DNA of 64,000 nt, from NCBI RefSeq assembly GCF_963662885.1, contig NZ_OY760064.1:186001-250000 (forward strand), written 5' to 3'. Shown here piece by piece: positions 8,438-15,895 of this stretch (position 1 is its first letter; each line of letters begins with the position of its first letter). Below the pieces are notes generated by a model that did not search any database, was not told the DNA's origin, and saw only the letters and a program-made list of their open reading frames with translations. The position numbers and the translations under genes are program-made. The DNA comes from an uncultured Pseudodesulfovibrio sp. GTDB taxonomy: Bacteria > Desulfobacterota > Desulfovibrionia > Desulfovibrionales > Desulfovibrionaceae.

Positions 8438-9433
8438 TTAAATTCTGTGGATGGAAGATTTTCGACCGTGCCCGAGACGTTTGAGCATGAAGATTTCAGG
8501 GTCCACGCCATCCAGCTCCGATACGTTCACCTCGGCGCGGGCCGCCTGTTTGTGACCGCCCGCCGAGCCGAGCCCGTTCATGATCTTCTGGGCCATGTTG
8601 CCCATGTCGCGGCGCAGGCCGTCGCCCCGGAAGATGCAGACAAGCTTGTCGTCGGCAGTGCCCGAGACAACCACCCAGGCCACGTTGTGCACCCGGGTAA
8701 AGAAGTCGGCCACGATGACCAGGATGTCCGGATTGTCCACGTTGCCGCAGTGGGCGAACAATCCGTGGCCGATGCGCCGCAGGTTGTAGAACGCGCGGGA
8801 GAAGTAGCGCATCCAGTCCAGATGGAACTCGCTGCGGCTGATGCGGTTCATCAGCTTGGAGTCCGCGAACTTGCTCAGGTACTTGAAGGCGGACATGTCC
8901 GCGTCGATGAACTCGCGCTCAAAGGTCTTAGTGTCGCAGCGGATGCCGTACATGAGCGCCGTGGCCAGCAGTTTGGCCGGGCGGATCTTCATGTTGTACA
9001 GGTATTCGGTCATCATGGTGCAGACCGAGCCGTACTTGGGACGGATGTCCACAAAGTCGGCCTGGACCGGATTGTCCTGCGAGATCGGGTGATGGTCGAT
9101 GACCACCGAAAATTCGAACGGCTTGAACTCGGGGTTGTGGTGCGGCTGTGAATCCACCAGGGCGAACTTGTCGTATTGGGCCGCGAGGTTCGGGATGAGC
9201 TTCTGGGTGGGGATTCGGCAGTAACGGATCATGGACAGGTTGTCCGGTCGCTTGATCTCATTGATCTGCGCAATGGCCGCGGCGTTCACGCGCCGGGTCA
9301 TGATCCGTTTCAGGGCCAGTGCCGAGGCCAGTGCGTCCGGGTCGGCGTTGATGAGGATCAGCCAGTTGTCTTCCTTGTTGAACAGGCTGAGCAGCTGCTC
9401 CACCTGTTCGTCAAGTTGTCGAAATAGTGCCAC
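8438..9433 (-). CDS. DHH/DHHA1 phosphoesterase (NrnA-like oligoribonuclease/pAp phosphatase family)
   Basis: 331 residues. DHH-family metal motifs are present: NADPDALASAL near residue 30 and VIDHHP near residue 110. The C-terminal DHHA1 domain ends in the substrate-binding GSAGGHKQAARAEV. Members degrade nanoRNA and/or dephosphorylate pAp or cyclic dinucleotides; which substrate applies here cannot be told from sequence. It lies directly upstream of polA (13-base gap) and 3 bases downstream of cobU on the same strand, so it is likely cotranscribed with both. Length is normal for the family. Confidence 0.88.
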   Translation of the reverse strand: MALFRQLDEQVEQLLSLFNKEDNWLILINADPDALASALALKRIMTRRVNAAAIAQINEIKRPDNLSMIRYCRIPTQKLIPNLAAQYDKFALVDSQPHHNPEFKPFEFSVVIDHHPISQDNPVQADFVDIRPKYGSVCTMMTEYLYNMKIRPAKLLATALMYGIRCDTKTFEREFIDADMSAFKYLSKFADSKLMNRISRSEFHLDWMRYFSRAFYNLRRIGHGLFAHCGNVDNPDILVIVADFFTRVHNVAWVVVSGTADDKLVCIFRGDGLRRDMGNMAQKIMNGLGSAGGHKQAARAEVNVSELDGVDPEIFMLKRLGHGRKSSIHRI

Positions 9434-9436
9434 GTA

Positions 9437-9946
9437 CTATCCCTGTTTCAGGGTTAACGGCAGCCCGGCCGCCACCAGGAAAGCCTGGTCGGCCCGCACG
9501 GCGACAGCTTGGTTGAGCGCGCCGAGGCTCCGCACGAAGGCCCGAACCGCGCTGCCGGCAGGCAGTGGTCCAAGCCCTGTCTCACAGGAGACAAGTATCA
9601 AATCCGTGGAGCCCCAGTTGTCGAGGACTTCCAGGAATTCCTCAACCTTAACCGGCTCGCATCCGGCTTCGCGACAGGCGAACAACCAATAGTCCAGGCT
9701 GTCCACCAGCACGGCAGGAAACGACAATTTAGCCTTTTGAAGCCTTTGAGGCAAGTCCTCGGCGACTTCCGCCACTTCGATATTGGGTCCCCTGCTTTTA
9801 CGGTGAAGCCGAATCTGTTCGCGAAATTCCATGTCACGGGCCTTGCCCGTGGCCACAAACAGCCCGGGAGAGGGCGATTTTGCCAGCAGATCCAGGGCGA
9901 AATCGGATTTTCCGGATTTATTGCCGCCGAGCACCAGTGTGATCAT
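9437..9946 (-). CDS. cobU: Adenosylcobinamide kinase / adenosylcobinamide-phosphate guanylyltransferase
   Basis: 169 residues. It activates the corrinoid ring: it phosphorylates adenosylcobinamide and adds GMP, giving AdoCbi-GDP for cobamide assembly. The P-loop LVLGGNKSGKS is at the N-terminus, followed by ATGKARDMEFREQIRLHRKSR, the region carrying the conserved His, and a C-terminal NQAVAVRADQAFLVAAGLPL typical of CobU/CobP. The start (MITLVLGG) was chosen for the AGGAGG ribosome-binding site six bases upstream; an ATG at 9973 adds nine unneeded residues. Its ATG overlaps the stop of the upstream CbiR-like gene as ATGA, indicating translational coupling. Confidence 0.92.
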   Translation of the reverse strand: MITLVLGGNKSGKSDFALDLLAKSPSPGLFVATGKARDMEFREQIRLHRKSRGPNIEVAEVAEDLPQRLQKAKLSFPAVLVDSLDYWLFACREAGCEPVKVEEFLEVLDNWGSTDLILVSCETGLGPLPAGSAVRAFVRSLGALNQAVAVRADQAFLVAAGLPLTLKQG

Positions 9947-10791
9947 TTTTCCTCCTCCCACCTGGCGAGCCATTGGCCGAGCAGGTCCAGGGAGTCGAAC
10001 AATCCCCTTCTTCCGAAGACTTCCAGAGTCACGGTGAAGTCGGATGCCCGTTCAAGCATGGTCTTGAGCAGAACCTGGCCCACCGGGTCCAACTCGCGAA
10101 GGGGCCAGTGGCGCATGTCGCGCTCCGCTCCGTAAATGTGGAGCATGCGCACCCGTTCCCACAGGCCGGGCAGCTTGAGCACGTCCCGTTGTCCGTATGC
10201 CTGGATATGGCCGATGTCCAGGCAGGCGGAAAAACCGCCTTCCACGACCTCGTTCCATACCGGGGTCAGACTGCACGAGCCGATGTTCTCGACCAGAAAA
10301 AGAGCCGGGTCCACGCCCTTGTCACGCAGTCTCGCGGCCAGGGGAAGGAGCATGTCCGGGGCGTCCGGCGGATGGAGCACGTACGCCTTGGGCGAAACCG
10401 GAGCGATCTTGTCCAGCAGTCCGTCAATCTTTTGCCAGGTAACATCAAAGCCTGCCTTCCACGGCAGGTCGAGCGGCATGTGCACGTGCCAGGAACAGGG
10501 CAGGTCCGCGAGGCTCGCGGGCAGGTCCTTGTCCGTATAGGCCAGGCAGGCCTCGGTCTCGAAGAAAAGTACTGCGATTTCAGGAAAAAGATCAGCCAGG
10601 AACTGGGCGTTTTCGGCCAGACCCGCAGGCAATACGGCCGAGGGAGCGGCCACGGGAAAGGGGAAGCGCACGCCCCATTTTTCCTCCACCTCGCCAACGG
10701 ACAGAGGGGCGGAATGCGCACTATTTGCCCGGTTCGGGCCGGGAACAACCGGAGAACAAGCCGGTTTCGTTGACTTTGGGTCTCGGGGCAT
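9943..10791 (-). CDS. cbiR: CbiR-like cobamide-remodelling phosphodiesterase (AP-endonuclease-2 TIM-barrel family)
   Basis: 282 residues. The fold is that of sugar-phosphate isomerase/epimerase TIM barrels: metal-type residues in FFETEACLAY, WHVHMPLDLPW, LVENIG, SACLDIGHIQAYG and VTLEVFG. Within that superfamily, the FPFPVAAPSAVLPAG start and the ETE and HVHMPLDLPW blocks match what I recall of CbiR, which cuts the phosphoribosyl bond of salvaged cobamides so the lower base can be replaced. The ATGA overlap with cobU fits well, since CobU acts on the corrinoid released. The exact start is uncertain: the first 35 residues are low-complexity and no ribosome-binding site is seen, so a GTG near VEEKWGVRF may be used. 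A generic isomerase is the alternative. Confidence 0.72.
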   Translation of the reverse strand: MPRDPKSTKPACSPVVPGPNRANSAHSAPLSVGEVEEKWGVRFPFPVAAPSAVLPAGLAENAQFLADLFPEIAVLFFETEACLAYTDKDLPASLADLPCSWHVHMPLDLPWKAGFDVTWQKIDGLLDKIAPVSPKAYVLHPPDAPDMLLPLAARLRDKGVDPALFLVENIGSCSLTPVWNEVVEGGFSACLDIGHIQAYGQRDVLKLPGLWERVRMLHIYGAERDMRHWPLRELDPVGQVLLKTMLERASDFTVTLEVFGRRGLFDSLDLLGQWLARWEEEK

Positions 10792-10844
10792 GGCTATTGC
10801 ACCAATTCGTTCAGTGTCTCGAACGATTGGCCGAGGTTCAGGAT

Positions 10845-10988
10845 ATGATCAGGTTCCGAGATTATTTTCAGCATAAGTTCAACCCCCTGCACGTCTTCTG
10901 CCGGTTGCGCCGATTCGGCATGTCCCGGTCCGCGGCCCGCAGCCTTTGCCGGGTCTACGAACGCGGACTGTACCGCTTCATTCTCTAA
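10845..10988 (+). CDS. Small conserved protein, 47 residues, unknown function
   Basis: The protein begins MIRFRDYFQHKFNPLHVF and continues with CRLRRFGMSRSAARSLCRVYERG. It is strongly basic and I recognise the NPLHVxCRLR / VYER pattern as recurring in small Desulfovibrio proteins. The ATG was chosen over an earlier one at 10725, which would run antisense through cbiR. A weak ribosome-binding site (CAGGA) precedes it. It ends four bases into the convergent helicase gene. The function is unknown; its charge would suit nucleic-acid or membrane contact, but that is speculation. Confidence 0.5.
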   Translation: MIRFRDYFQHKFNPLHVFCRLRRFGMSRSAARSLCRVYERGLYRFIL

Positions 10989-13900
10989 TCGAGCAGGCCG
11001 AGTTGTTTTTCCTTGGTCACCTTGCGGGCGGCCAGGGTGGACTTCGTCAGGAGCGCTTCGGGTATTTCTCGGAGATAACGCGACCTCGGCAGGGCCAGGG
11101 TCTTGCCGTAGAGCTGCCGACTGGTGGCGTGGCTGAGGTAGAGGTTGCGCCGGGCGCGGGTCATGCCCACGAACATCAGGCGGCGCTCCTCGGAAAATCG
11201 TTGGCCCCGCCCCGGAGTCAGGGTGACCTTGGCGGTGAGCAGGTCCATACCCGCGAACGGCAGGATGCCTTCCTCGCAGGCGGGCATGAAGACGGCCTCG
11301 AATTCAAGGCCCTTGGACGCATGGAGGGTCATGATCTGGACCTTCTCGGCGGACCGGCGGACCAGTTCTAGCTCGGTCTGCAGGGACACCCAGTTGACCA
11401 GCCCCTGCCAGCCGCCGCGCCGGTCGAACTCCAGCTTGAGCTCCTTGAACTGGCGGCTCTCCCAGAAGAACTGGTCGAACGGCGGGGTCTCGCTGAGGAA
11501 AGCGGCCAGCCCCACCGGCCCCTTGGTCAGGATGTGGTCGGGAATCTCGATGGTGTCTTCCACGCCGGACAGGGTCATGCCCAAAAATTGTTCCGCAGCC
11601 TTAAGAATGGCGGCCACGCGGGGCTCCTGCCAGAATCCCTCCAGCTCCGGGGTCGAAACCGGTACACCCGCGCGCTTGAGCGCCTTTTCTATCACCGGGA
11701 TGAGCGCCTTGAAACGGACCAACACGGCGATATCGCCAGGGGCCAGTTCGCCGCCGCCTTCGCCGTCCACGATGGAGTGGCTGGTGGCCCCGATGAGCCC
11801 CTTGATCTTGTCGCTGATCCAGGTGGCCTCGCGCATGCCGTCCGGGGCTTCGAACATGTGCATGGTCGCGTCCACGTTCTTGCGCGCGATCAGCCGTGGT
11901 GAGTCGGGGAAGAGATTGCCCGCGCCGTCCAGGATGGTCTGGCCCGACCGGTAGTTGTCGACCAGGGTGATCATCTCGATGTTCGGCCAGACGCCCTTGA
12001 GGTGCGCCTCGACGTCGCTGACCGCCCCCCGGAACCCGTAGATGGACTGCTTGGGGTCGCCGATGCAGAAGAGTCCCTCGCCGGAGGCTCCGGCAATGCC
12101 CTGGACCACGGCCAGTTGCAGGGGAGTCAAATCCTGGACCTCGTCCACCAGGACGTGGGTGTAGGGCATGTGGAAGGTCGGCGCGCCCGACTGTTCGAGC
12201 ATGAATTCCAGCAGGTCGGTATAATCCACCAGGTCCCAGTGATTCTTCTGGTTGCCGTAGCTGATGTGCGCGTCGGCCAAATCCTCGGGCAGCTCGGTCA
12301 GCTGCTCGCGGGCCAGGATATACTTGTTCCAGTAGTGGTCGAGATTCTTGCCCGCGAACTCCGGGTTGACCTCGGCGAAAAGTTTCTTGGCTGCGCCTTC
12401 GGGGACCACGATGGGGGTCTCGGAATAGGCGTGCTTCCAGTAGTCGAAGCACAGGGAGTGGAGCGTACCGGCCTGGGGCATGTCCGCATTCTCGCCGCGC
12501 AGGGCGTGCAGGCGTTCGCGCATCTCCTGGGCGGCCCGGCGGGTGAAGGTCAGGGCCAGAATGCGTTTGGGGTTGACCCCCTCGTCCATGAGCCGTTCCA
12601 CCCTGCCCATGAGGGTCTGGGTCTTGCCCGTGCCCGGTCCGGCCAGGACGAGTACCGGCCCCGGTCCCGCGTCAATGGCCGCCTGTTGGGCGTCGTTGTA
12701 GGCCAGCGGCACGGCCTCCATCTTGGGGCGGGAAACGGCCTTGCAGGAGGCCGTCATGCCCGGATCGGGCCGCATTTCGGGGCGGGGGATGTGGATGAGC
12801 GTGGCTCCATTCTTGATTTGGGACCGTTCTTTTTCGGAAAAGACCGAGATGACACCGAACTCGCCGTCGAAACCGGCCTTGCGGATGACCTGGCCGTCGC
12901 GCATACGGGTGATGCCCTCGGCCAGGTAGCAGGAAAAACGGCTCAGGTCTTCGGCGGGTACGCGCTGGAGCACGTCCAGCTCGTTGCCGAATTCGCGGAT
13001 GAGCTTCAGGTACAGGTGATCGACCTTCTTGGAGCCTGCCCCCACGCCGAGCACCTCGGACAGGATTTCCTTGAGCGGGATAAGCGAGACGAAGCCGGGC
13101 GCGCCCGCGGGCTGAACCGGTTCCTCGCGGTCGGCCAGCTCCAGGATGCGGTTGTACACGCCTACGGTCACGGGTTTGCCGCAGACCGGGCAGATGCCGT
13201 CCCGCGCAATGGTCTCGTGGGGGTCCATGGACACGCCGCACTTGCGGTGCCCGTCCATGTGGTACTTGCCCTCTTCGGGGAAGAATTCGACGGTACCGAG
13301 AAATTTGTGGCCCAACCCCTCGCCGCGCAGGGCCCGGTAAATGCCCTCGTAGGAAATTTCGCCCCGGAACAGGTTGGCCTCGCGGCCGAGCTTTTCGCCG
13401 GAGTGGGCGTCGGAGTTGGAGATCAGCCGGATGCGGTCCAGCTCGGACCAGGTCCAGTTCATTTCCGGGTCGGAAGAAAGCCCGGTCTCCATGGCGAAGA
13501 TTTCGTCCGCGTAATCGCCGAAACACTCGCGGATGGAGTTGAAGCCCGATTTGGAGCCGAACAGGGAAAACCAGGGGGTCCAGATGTGCGCCGGGACCAG
13601 GAAGGCCTGAGGGTGGGTGTCCAGGACGAGGTCCATGAGGTCGCGGGAGTCCAGGCCGAGAATGGGGCGGCCGTCCGAAGCGAGGTTGCCCACCTGGCCA
13701 AGGCGTTCGTTGAACCGGCGGACCGCGTCCAGATTGGGCATAAAGACCAGATTATGGACTTTGCGGACCTTGCCGCCGCGTTTGTAGATGGAACTGATTT
13801 CGGTCTGAAGCATGAACCGGGTGCGGCCGGGGATGTCGCCGTCAAAGGCCGGGATCTCCTTTTCCAACCCTTGAGGCTCTCGCAGGGTGAACAACCCCTT

Positions 13901-14083
13901 GCCGTTGTCCTCCAACTGCTCCTCGATCTCCGCCAGCCATTCCGGGTGGGTGAAATCGCCGGTGCCGAGTACGGAAAGGCCCTTCATGCGGCCCCATGCA
14001 GCCAGATTCCGGATGGTCAGTTTCTTGCTGGTGGCACGCGAAAAACGGGAGTGGATGTGCAGGTCGGCGGTGAATCTTTCCAT
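10985..14083 (-). CDS. EndoQ-like nuclease fused to UvrD/Rep-family helicase
   Basis: 1032 residues with two parts. Residues 1-410 form a PHP-type domain (ADLHIHSRFSRATS, GTGDFTHPEWL, ISNSDAHS) with a four-Cys zinc site near 281-299 (CPVCGKPVTVGV..R..ELADR), the signature of endonuclease Q, which nicks DNA 5' of deaminated bases. Residues about 460-1032 are a superfamily-1 helicase: Walker A AGPGTGKT near 484, Walker B LVDEVQDL near 645, HASKGLEFEAVF near 920 and VGMTRARRNLYL near 980. The fusion implies that base-damage nicking is coupled to unwinding. A TATACT box and an AGTATA/TATACT palindrome lie just upstream of the ATG; no Shine-Dalgarno is seen. Transcribed divergently from the MarR gene. 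Confidence 0.88.
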   Translation of the reverse strand: MERFTADLHIHSRFSRATSKKLTIRNLAAWGRMKGLSVLGTGDFTHPEWLAEIEEQLEDNGKGLFTLREPQGLEKEIPAFDGDIPGRTRFMLQTEISSIYKRGGKVRKVHNLVFMPNLDAVRRFNERLGQVGNLASDGRPILGLDSRDLMDLVLDTHPQAFLVPAHIWTPWFSLFGSKSGFNSIRECFGDYADEIFAMETGLSSDPEMNWTWSELDRIRLISNSDAHSGEKLGREANLFRGEISYEGIYRALRGEGLGHKFLGTVEFFPEEGKYHMDGHRKCGVSMDPHETIARDGICPVCGKPVTVGVYNRILELADREEPVQPAGAPGFVSLIPLKEILSEVLGVGAGSKKVDHLYLKLIREFGNELDVLQRVPAEDLSRFSCYLAEGITRMRDGQVIRKAGFDGEFGVISVFSEKERSQIKNGATLIHIPRPEMRPDPGMTASCKAVSRPKMEAVPLAYNDAQQAAIDAGPGPVLVLAGPGTGKTQTLMGRVERLMDEGVNPKRILALTFTRRAAQEMRERLHALRGENADMPQAGTLHSLCFDYWKHAYSETPIVVPEGAAKKLFAEVNPEFAGKNLDHYWNKYILAREQLTELPEDLADAHISYGNQKNHWDLVDYTDLLEFMLEQSGAPTFHMPYTHVLVDEVQDLTPLQLAVVQGIAGASGEGLFCIGDPKQSIYGFRGAVSDVEAHLKGVWPNIEMITLVDNYRSGQTILDGAGNLFPDSPRLIARKNVDATMHMFEAPDGMREATWISDKIKGLIGATSHSIVDGEGGGELAPGDIAVLVRFKALIPVIEKALKRAGVPVSTPELEGFWQEPRVAAILKAAEQFLGMTLSGVEDTIEIPDHILTKGPVGLAAFLSETPPFDQFFWESRQFKELKLEFDRRGGWQGLVNWVSLQTELELVRRSAEKVQIMTLHASKGLEFEAVFMPACEEGILPFAGMDLLTAKVTLTPGRGQRFSEERRLMFVGMTRARRNLYLSHATSRQLYGKTLALPRSRYLREIPEALLTKSTLAARKVTKEKQLGLLD

Positions 14084-14092
14084 GGAGGGAAC

Positions 14093-14178
14093 AGTATAGG
14101 TATACTCCTATTATTGCAACCCGTGGGCCCCTTCAAAATGGGTTGACTGCGGGTTTTGTTGCAGATACAACTTTCAGT
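14093..14178. promoter_or_regulatory. Divergent promoter/operator region between EndoQ-helicase and MarR genes
   Basis: It contains the palindrome AGTATA-GG-TATACT at 14093-14106. On the minus strand TATACT is preceded 15 bases upstream by TTGCAA (14119-14114). On the plus strand, TTGACT (14143-14148) with TACAAC 17 bases later would start transcription within a base or two of the marR ATG. A second, imperfect palindrome (TTGT..ACAA, 14156-14170) overlaps this promoter and could be a MarR operator. All of this is inference from motif spacing. Confidence 0.45.
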
Positions 14179-14649
14179 ATGAATCTTGATCGAATGAACC
14201 CGAGGGAGTCTATTGGCTTTCTCGCATGGAAGGTGGCCCGCATTCACGCCAACGACCTGGCCGCCCGCTTCGCCGAAGCGGGGGTCAAGATCACGGTGGA
14301 GCAGTGGCGGGCCTTGTTGCCGGCCTACAAGGCGGACGGGTTGACCCAGGGAAGGCTGTGCGAAATGCTTTCCCAGGAAAAAACCGGAGTCAGCCGCCTG
14401 GTGGCCGCCCTGGAAAAACACGGTCTGCTGCGTCGGGAGTCCGGAAACGAAGACCGGCGCGTAAAGTACATCTTCATCACGGACAAGGGCCGTGAGCTGG
14501 TGGATTTTACCTTCGACATCGTCCAGGAGAGCCGAGCGGAAATCGCCCGGCACGTTGACCCGGAGGAGTTCGCCGTGTGCAAGCGGGTCCTCTGGCAGCT
14601 CATAGAGCCTCACCTGGATGCGGCCTGTTGCCTCAAGAAAGAATCATGA
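14179..14649 (+). CDS. MarR-family transcriptional regulator
   Basis: 156 residues. The winged helix-turn-helix is plain: ITVEQWRALLPAY, then LTQGRLCEMLSQEKTGVSRLVAALEKHGLLRRE (recognition helix), then the wing SGNEDRRVKYIFITDKG. The C-terminal helix has a CC pair (DAACCLKK) that could sense thiol or metal stress. It sits 160 bases upstream of a membrane-fusion protein and RND permease on the same strand, the classic arrangement in which a MarR repressor controls an efflux pump. ATG 14179 was preferred to a TTG at 14143 because the TTG lies inside the apparent -35 box. No Shine-Dalgarno is present, so the mRNA may be leaderless. Confidence 0.87.
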   Translation: MNLDRMNPRESIGFLAWKVARIHANDLAARFAEAGVKITVEQWRALLPAYKADGLTQGRLCEMLSQEKTGVSRLVAALEKHGLLRRESGNEDRRVKYIFITDKGRELVDFTFDIVQESRAEIARHVDPEEFAVCKRVLWQLIEPHLDAACCLKKES

Positions 14650-14815
14650 TGCGTCTTGATACCAAAACAGTATTGATGCGAGCACTCCTGTGCCGGGCCA
14701 CCGACCCGGGCAGGGCGTCTTCGCCCTGATTTCCTGCTGCGTACTTGCGCCACGGCGGCGGACAGGGCGTGGACCACGACAGGAGCAGGGGATAACTTAC
14801 GGGAGAGAGTGAGTG

Positions 14816-15886
14816 ATGCGGAGAATCCTGGTGATTGCGGTTGTTGTCTGCCTTGTTATCCTTCCGGCCATTCCGGCGCTTGCCCAGCAGGGGGGCGGAC
14901 GGCCGCCATCCCCCGTGGTCACGGCCAAGGTGACCTCCGGCGACATGGCCCCCCAGACCGAGTTCATCGGCACCGTCTATTTTAGCGAAATCTCCAATGT
15001 GGCCGCCGAGGTCGAGGGCAAGGTCGTGTCCCTGGACGTGGCCGACGGCCAGCGCGTCACCAAGAATGATCCCCTTGTCATCCTGTCCTCGGACATCCTG
15101 GACAGCAGCATCGTCAATGCCCGCGCTCTTCTGGACCAGGCCAAGGCCGACTACGAGCTGGCCAAGCTCGAGAACGAGCGGACCACCAAGCTGTTCAAAA
15201 GCCGCACCGTGGCCGAGGGCGAATACGACTCCAAACGACTGACCGCCCTGTCCGCCGAAAAGCGGATGATCGCGGCTCGTGCAATCCTCAATCGGCTGCT
15301 TACCGAACGCGCCAAGAAAACCATTCGCGCGCCCTATGATGGCGTGGTCATCGAACGCAAGGCCTTTCGAGGTGACTGGATTTCGATCGGCGAGACCGTG
15401 GCCGTCATGGCCGAGGACAAGGATTTCGACGTGGTGGTCAATGCCCCGCGCGAGGCGTTTGGCGTGGTCAAACCCGGCCTGGAGGTGACCGTCAAGGTGG
15501 CGGGTCGGGACGTGCCGGGTACGGTCTTCGCGGCCATCCCGCGCGGTGACGTGGCCACGCGCACCTTTCCGGTCAAGATCCGCGTGCACAATGACGGCTT
15601 TCTGGCCGAGGGCATGGAGGCCCGGGTCGTCCTGCCCAAGGGGCTGGGCGGCATGACCATGATCGTGCCTCGCGACGCGGTCATCTCGTCCCGGGGGCAG
15701 ACGGTGGTCTGGGCCGTGGTGGACGGCAAGGCGCAGCCCATGCCGGTGTACGTGGTCGGCTACCGGGGCATGGAGGCCGGGGTCAAGTCCAAGACCCTCG
15801 AGGAGGGCATGGACGTGGTCATCAAGGGCAATGAGCGGCTCCAGCCGCAGCAGCCCGTGGCCGCACAACCCCTGACCGGGCAGTAG
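14816..15886 (+). CDS. RND efflux periplasmic adaptor (membrane-fusion) protein
   Basis: 356 residues. It bridges the inner-membrane RND pump and an outer-membrane channel. A signal sequence (hydrophobic ILVIAVVVCLVILPAIPALA, cut after ALAQ) leads into a Gly/Pro-rich linker. The barrel-sandwich halves are present (VEGKVVSLDVADGQRVTKNDPLV and RAPYDGVVIERKAFRGDWI) around a short alpha-hairpin (LDQAKADYELAKLENE). The downstream RND permease begins 10 bases after the stop. A GTG three bases earlier is an alternative start; GGGAGAG is the ribosome-binding site for either. No outer-membrane factor gene is nearby. Confidence 0.93.
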   Translation: MRRILVIAVVVCLVILPAIPALAQQGGGRPPSPVVTAKVTSGDMAPQTEFIGTVYFSEISNVAAEVEGKVVSLDVADGQRVTKNDPLVILSSDILDSSIVNARALLDQAKADYELAKLENERTTKLFKSRTVAEGEYDSKRLTALSAEKRMIAARAILNRLLTERAKKTIRAPYDGVVIERKAFRGDWISIGETVAVMAEDKDFDVVVNAPREAFGVVKPGLEVTVKVAGRDVPGTVFAAIPRGDVATRTFPVKIRVHNDGFLAEGMEARVVLPKGLGGMTMIVPRDAVISSRGQTVVWAVVDGKAQPMPVYVVGYRGMEAGVKSKTLEEGMDVVIKGNERLQPQQPVAAQPLTGQ

Positions 15887-15895
15887 GGGGCGCGC

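Noticed and set aside
8425..8511. Upstream ATG extending polA by 29 residues
   Set aside because: It would overlap the DHH gene, and the added residues do not fit the PolA N-terminus.
12002..14146. 714-codon plus-strand frame opposite the EndoQ-helicase gene
   Set aside because: Shadow frame with no motif; the minus strand encodes two well-formed domains.
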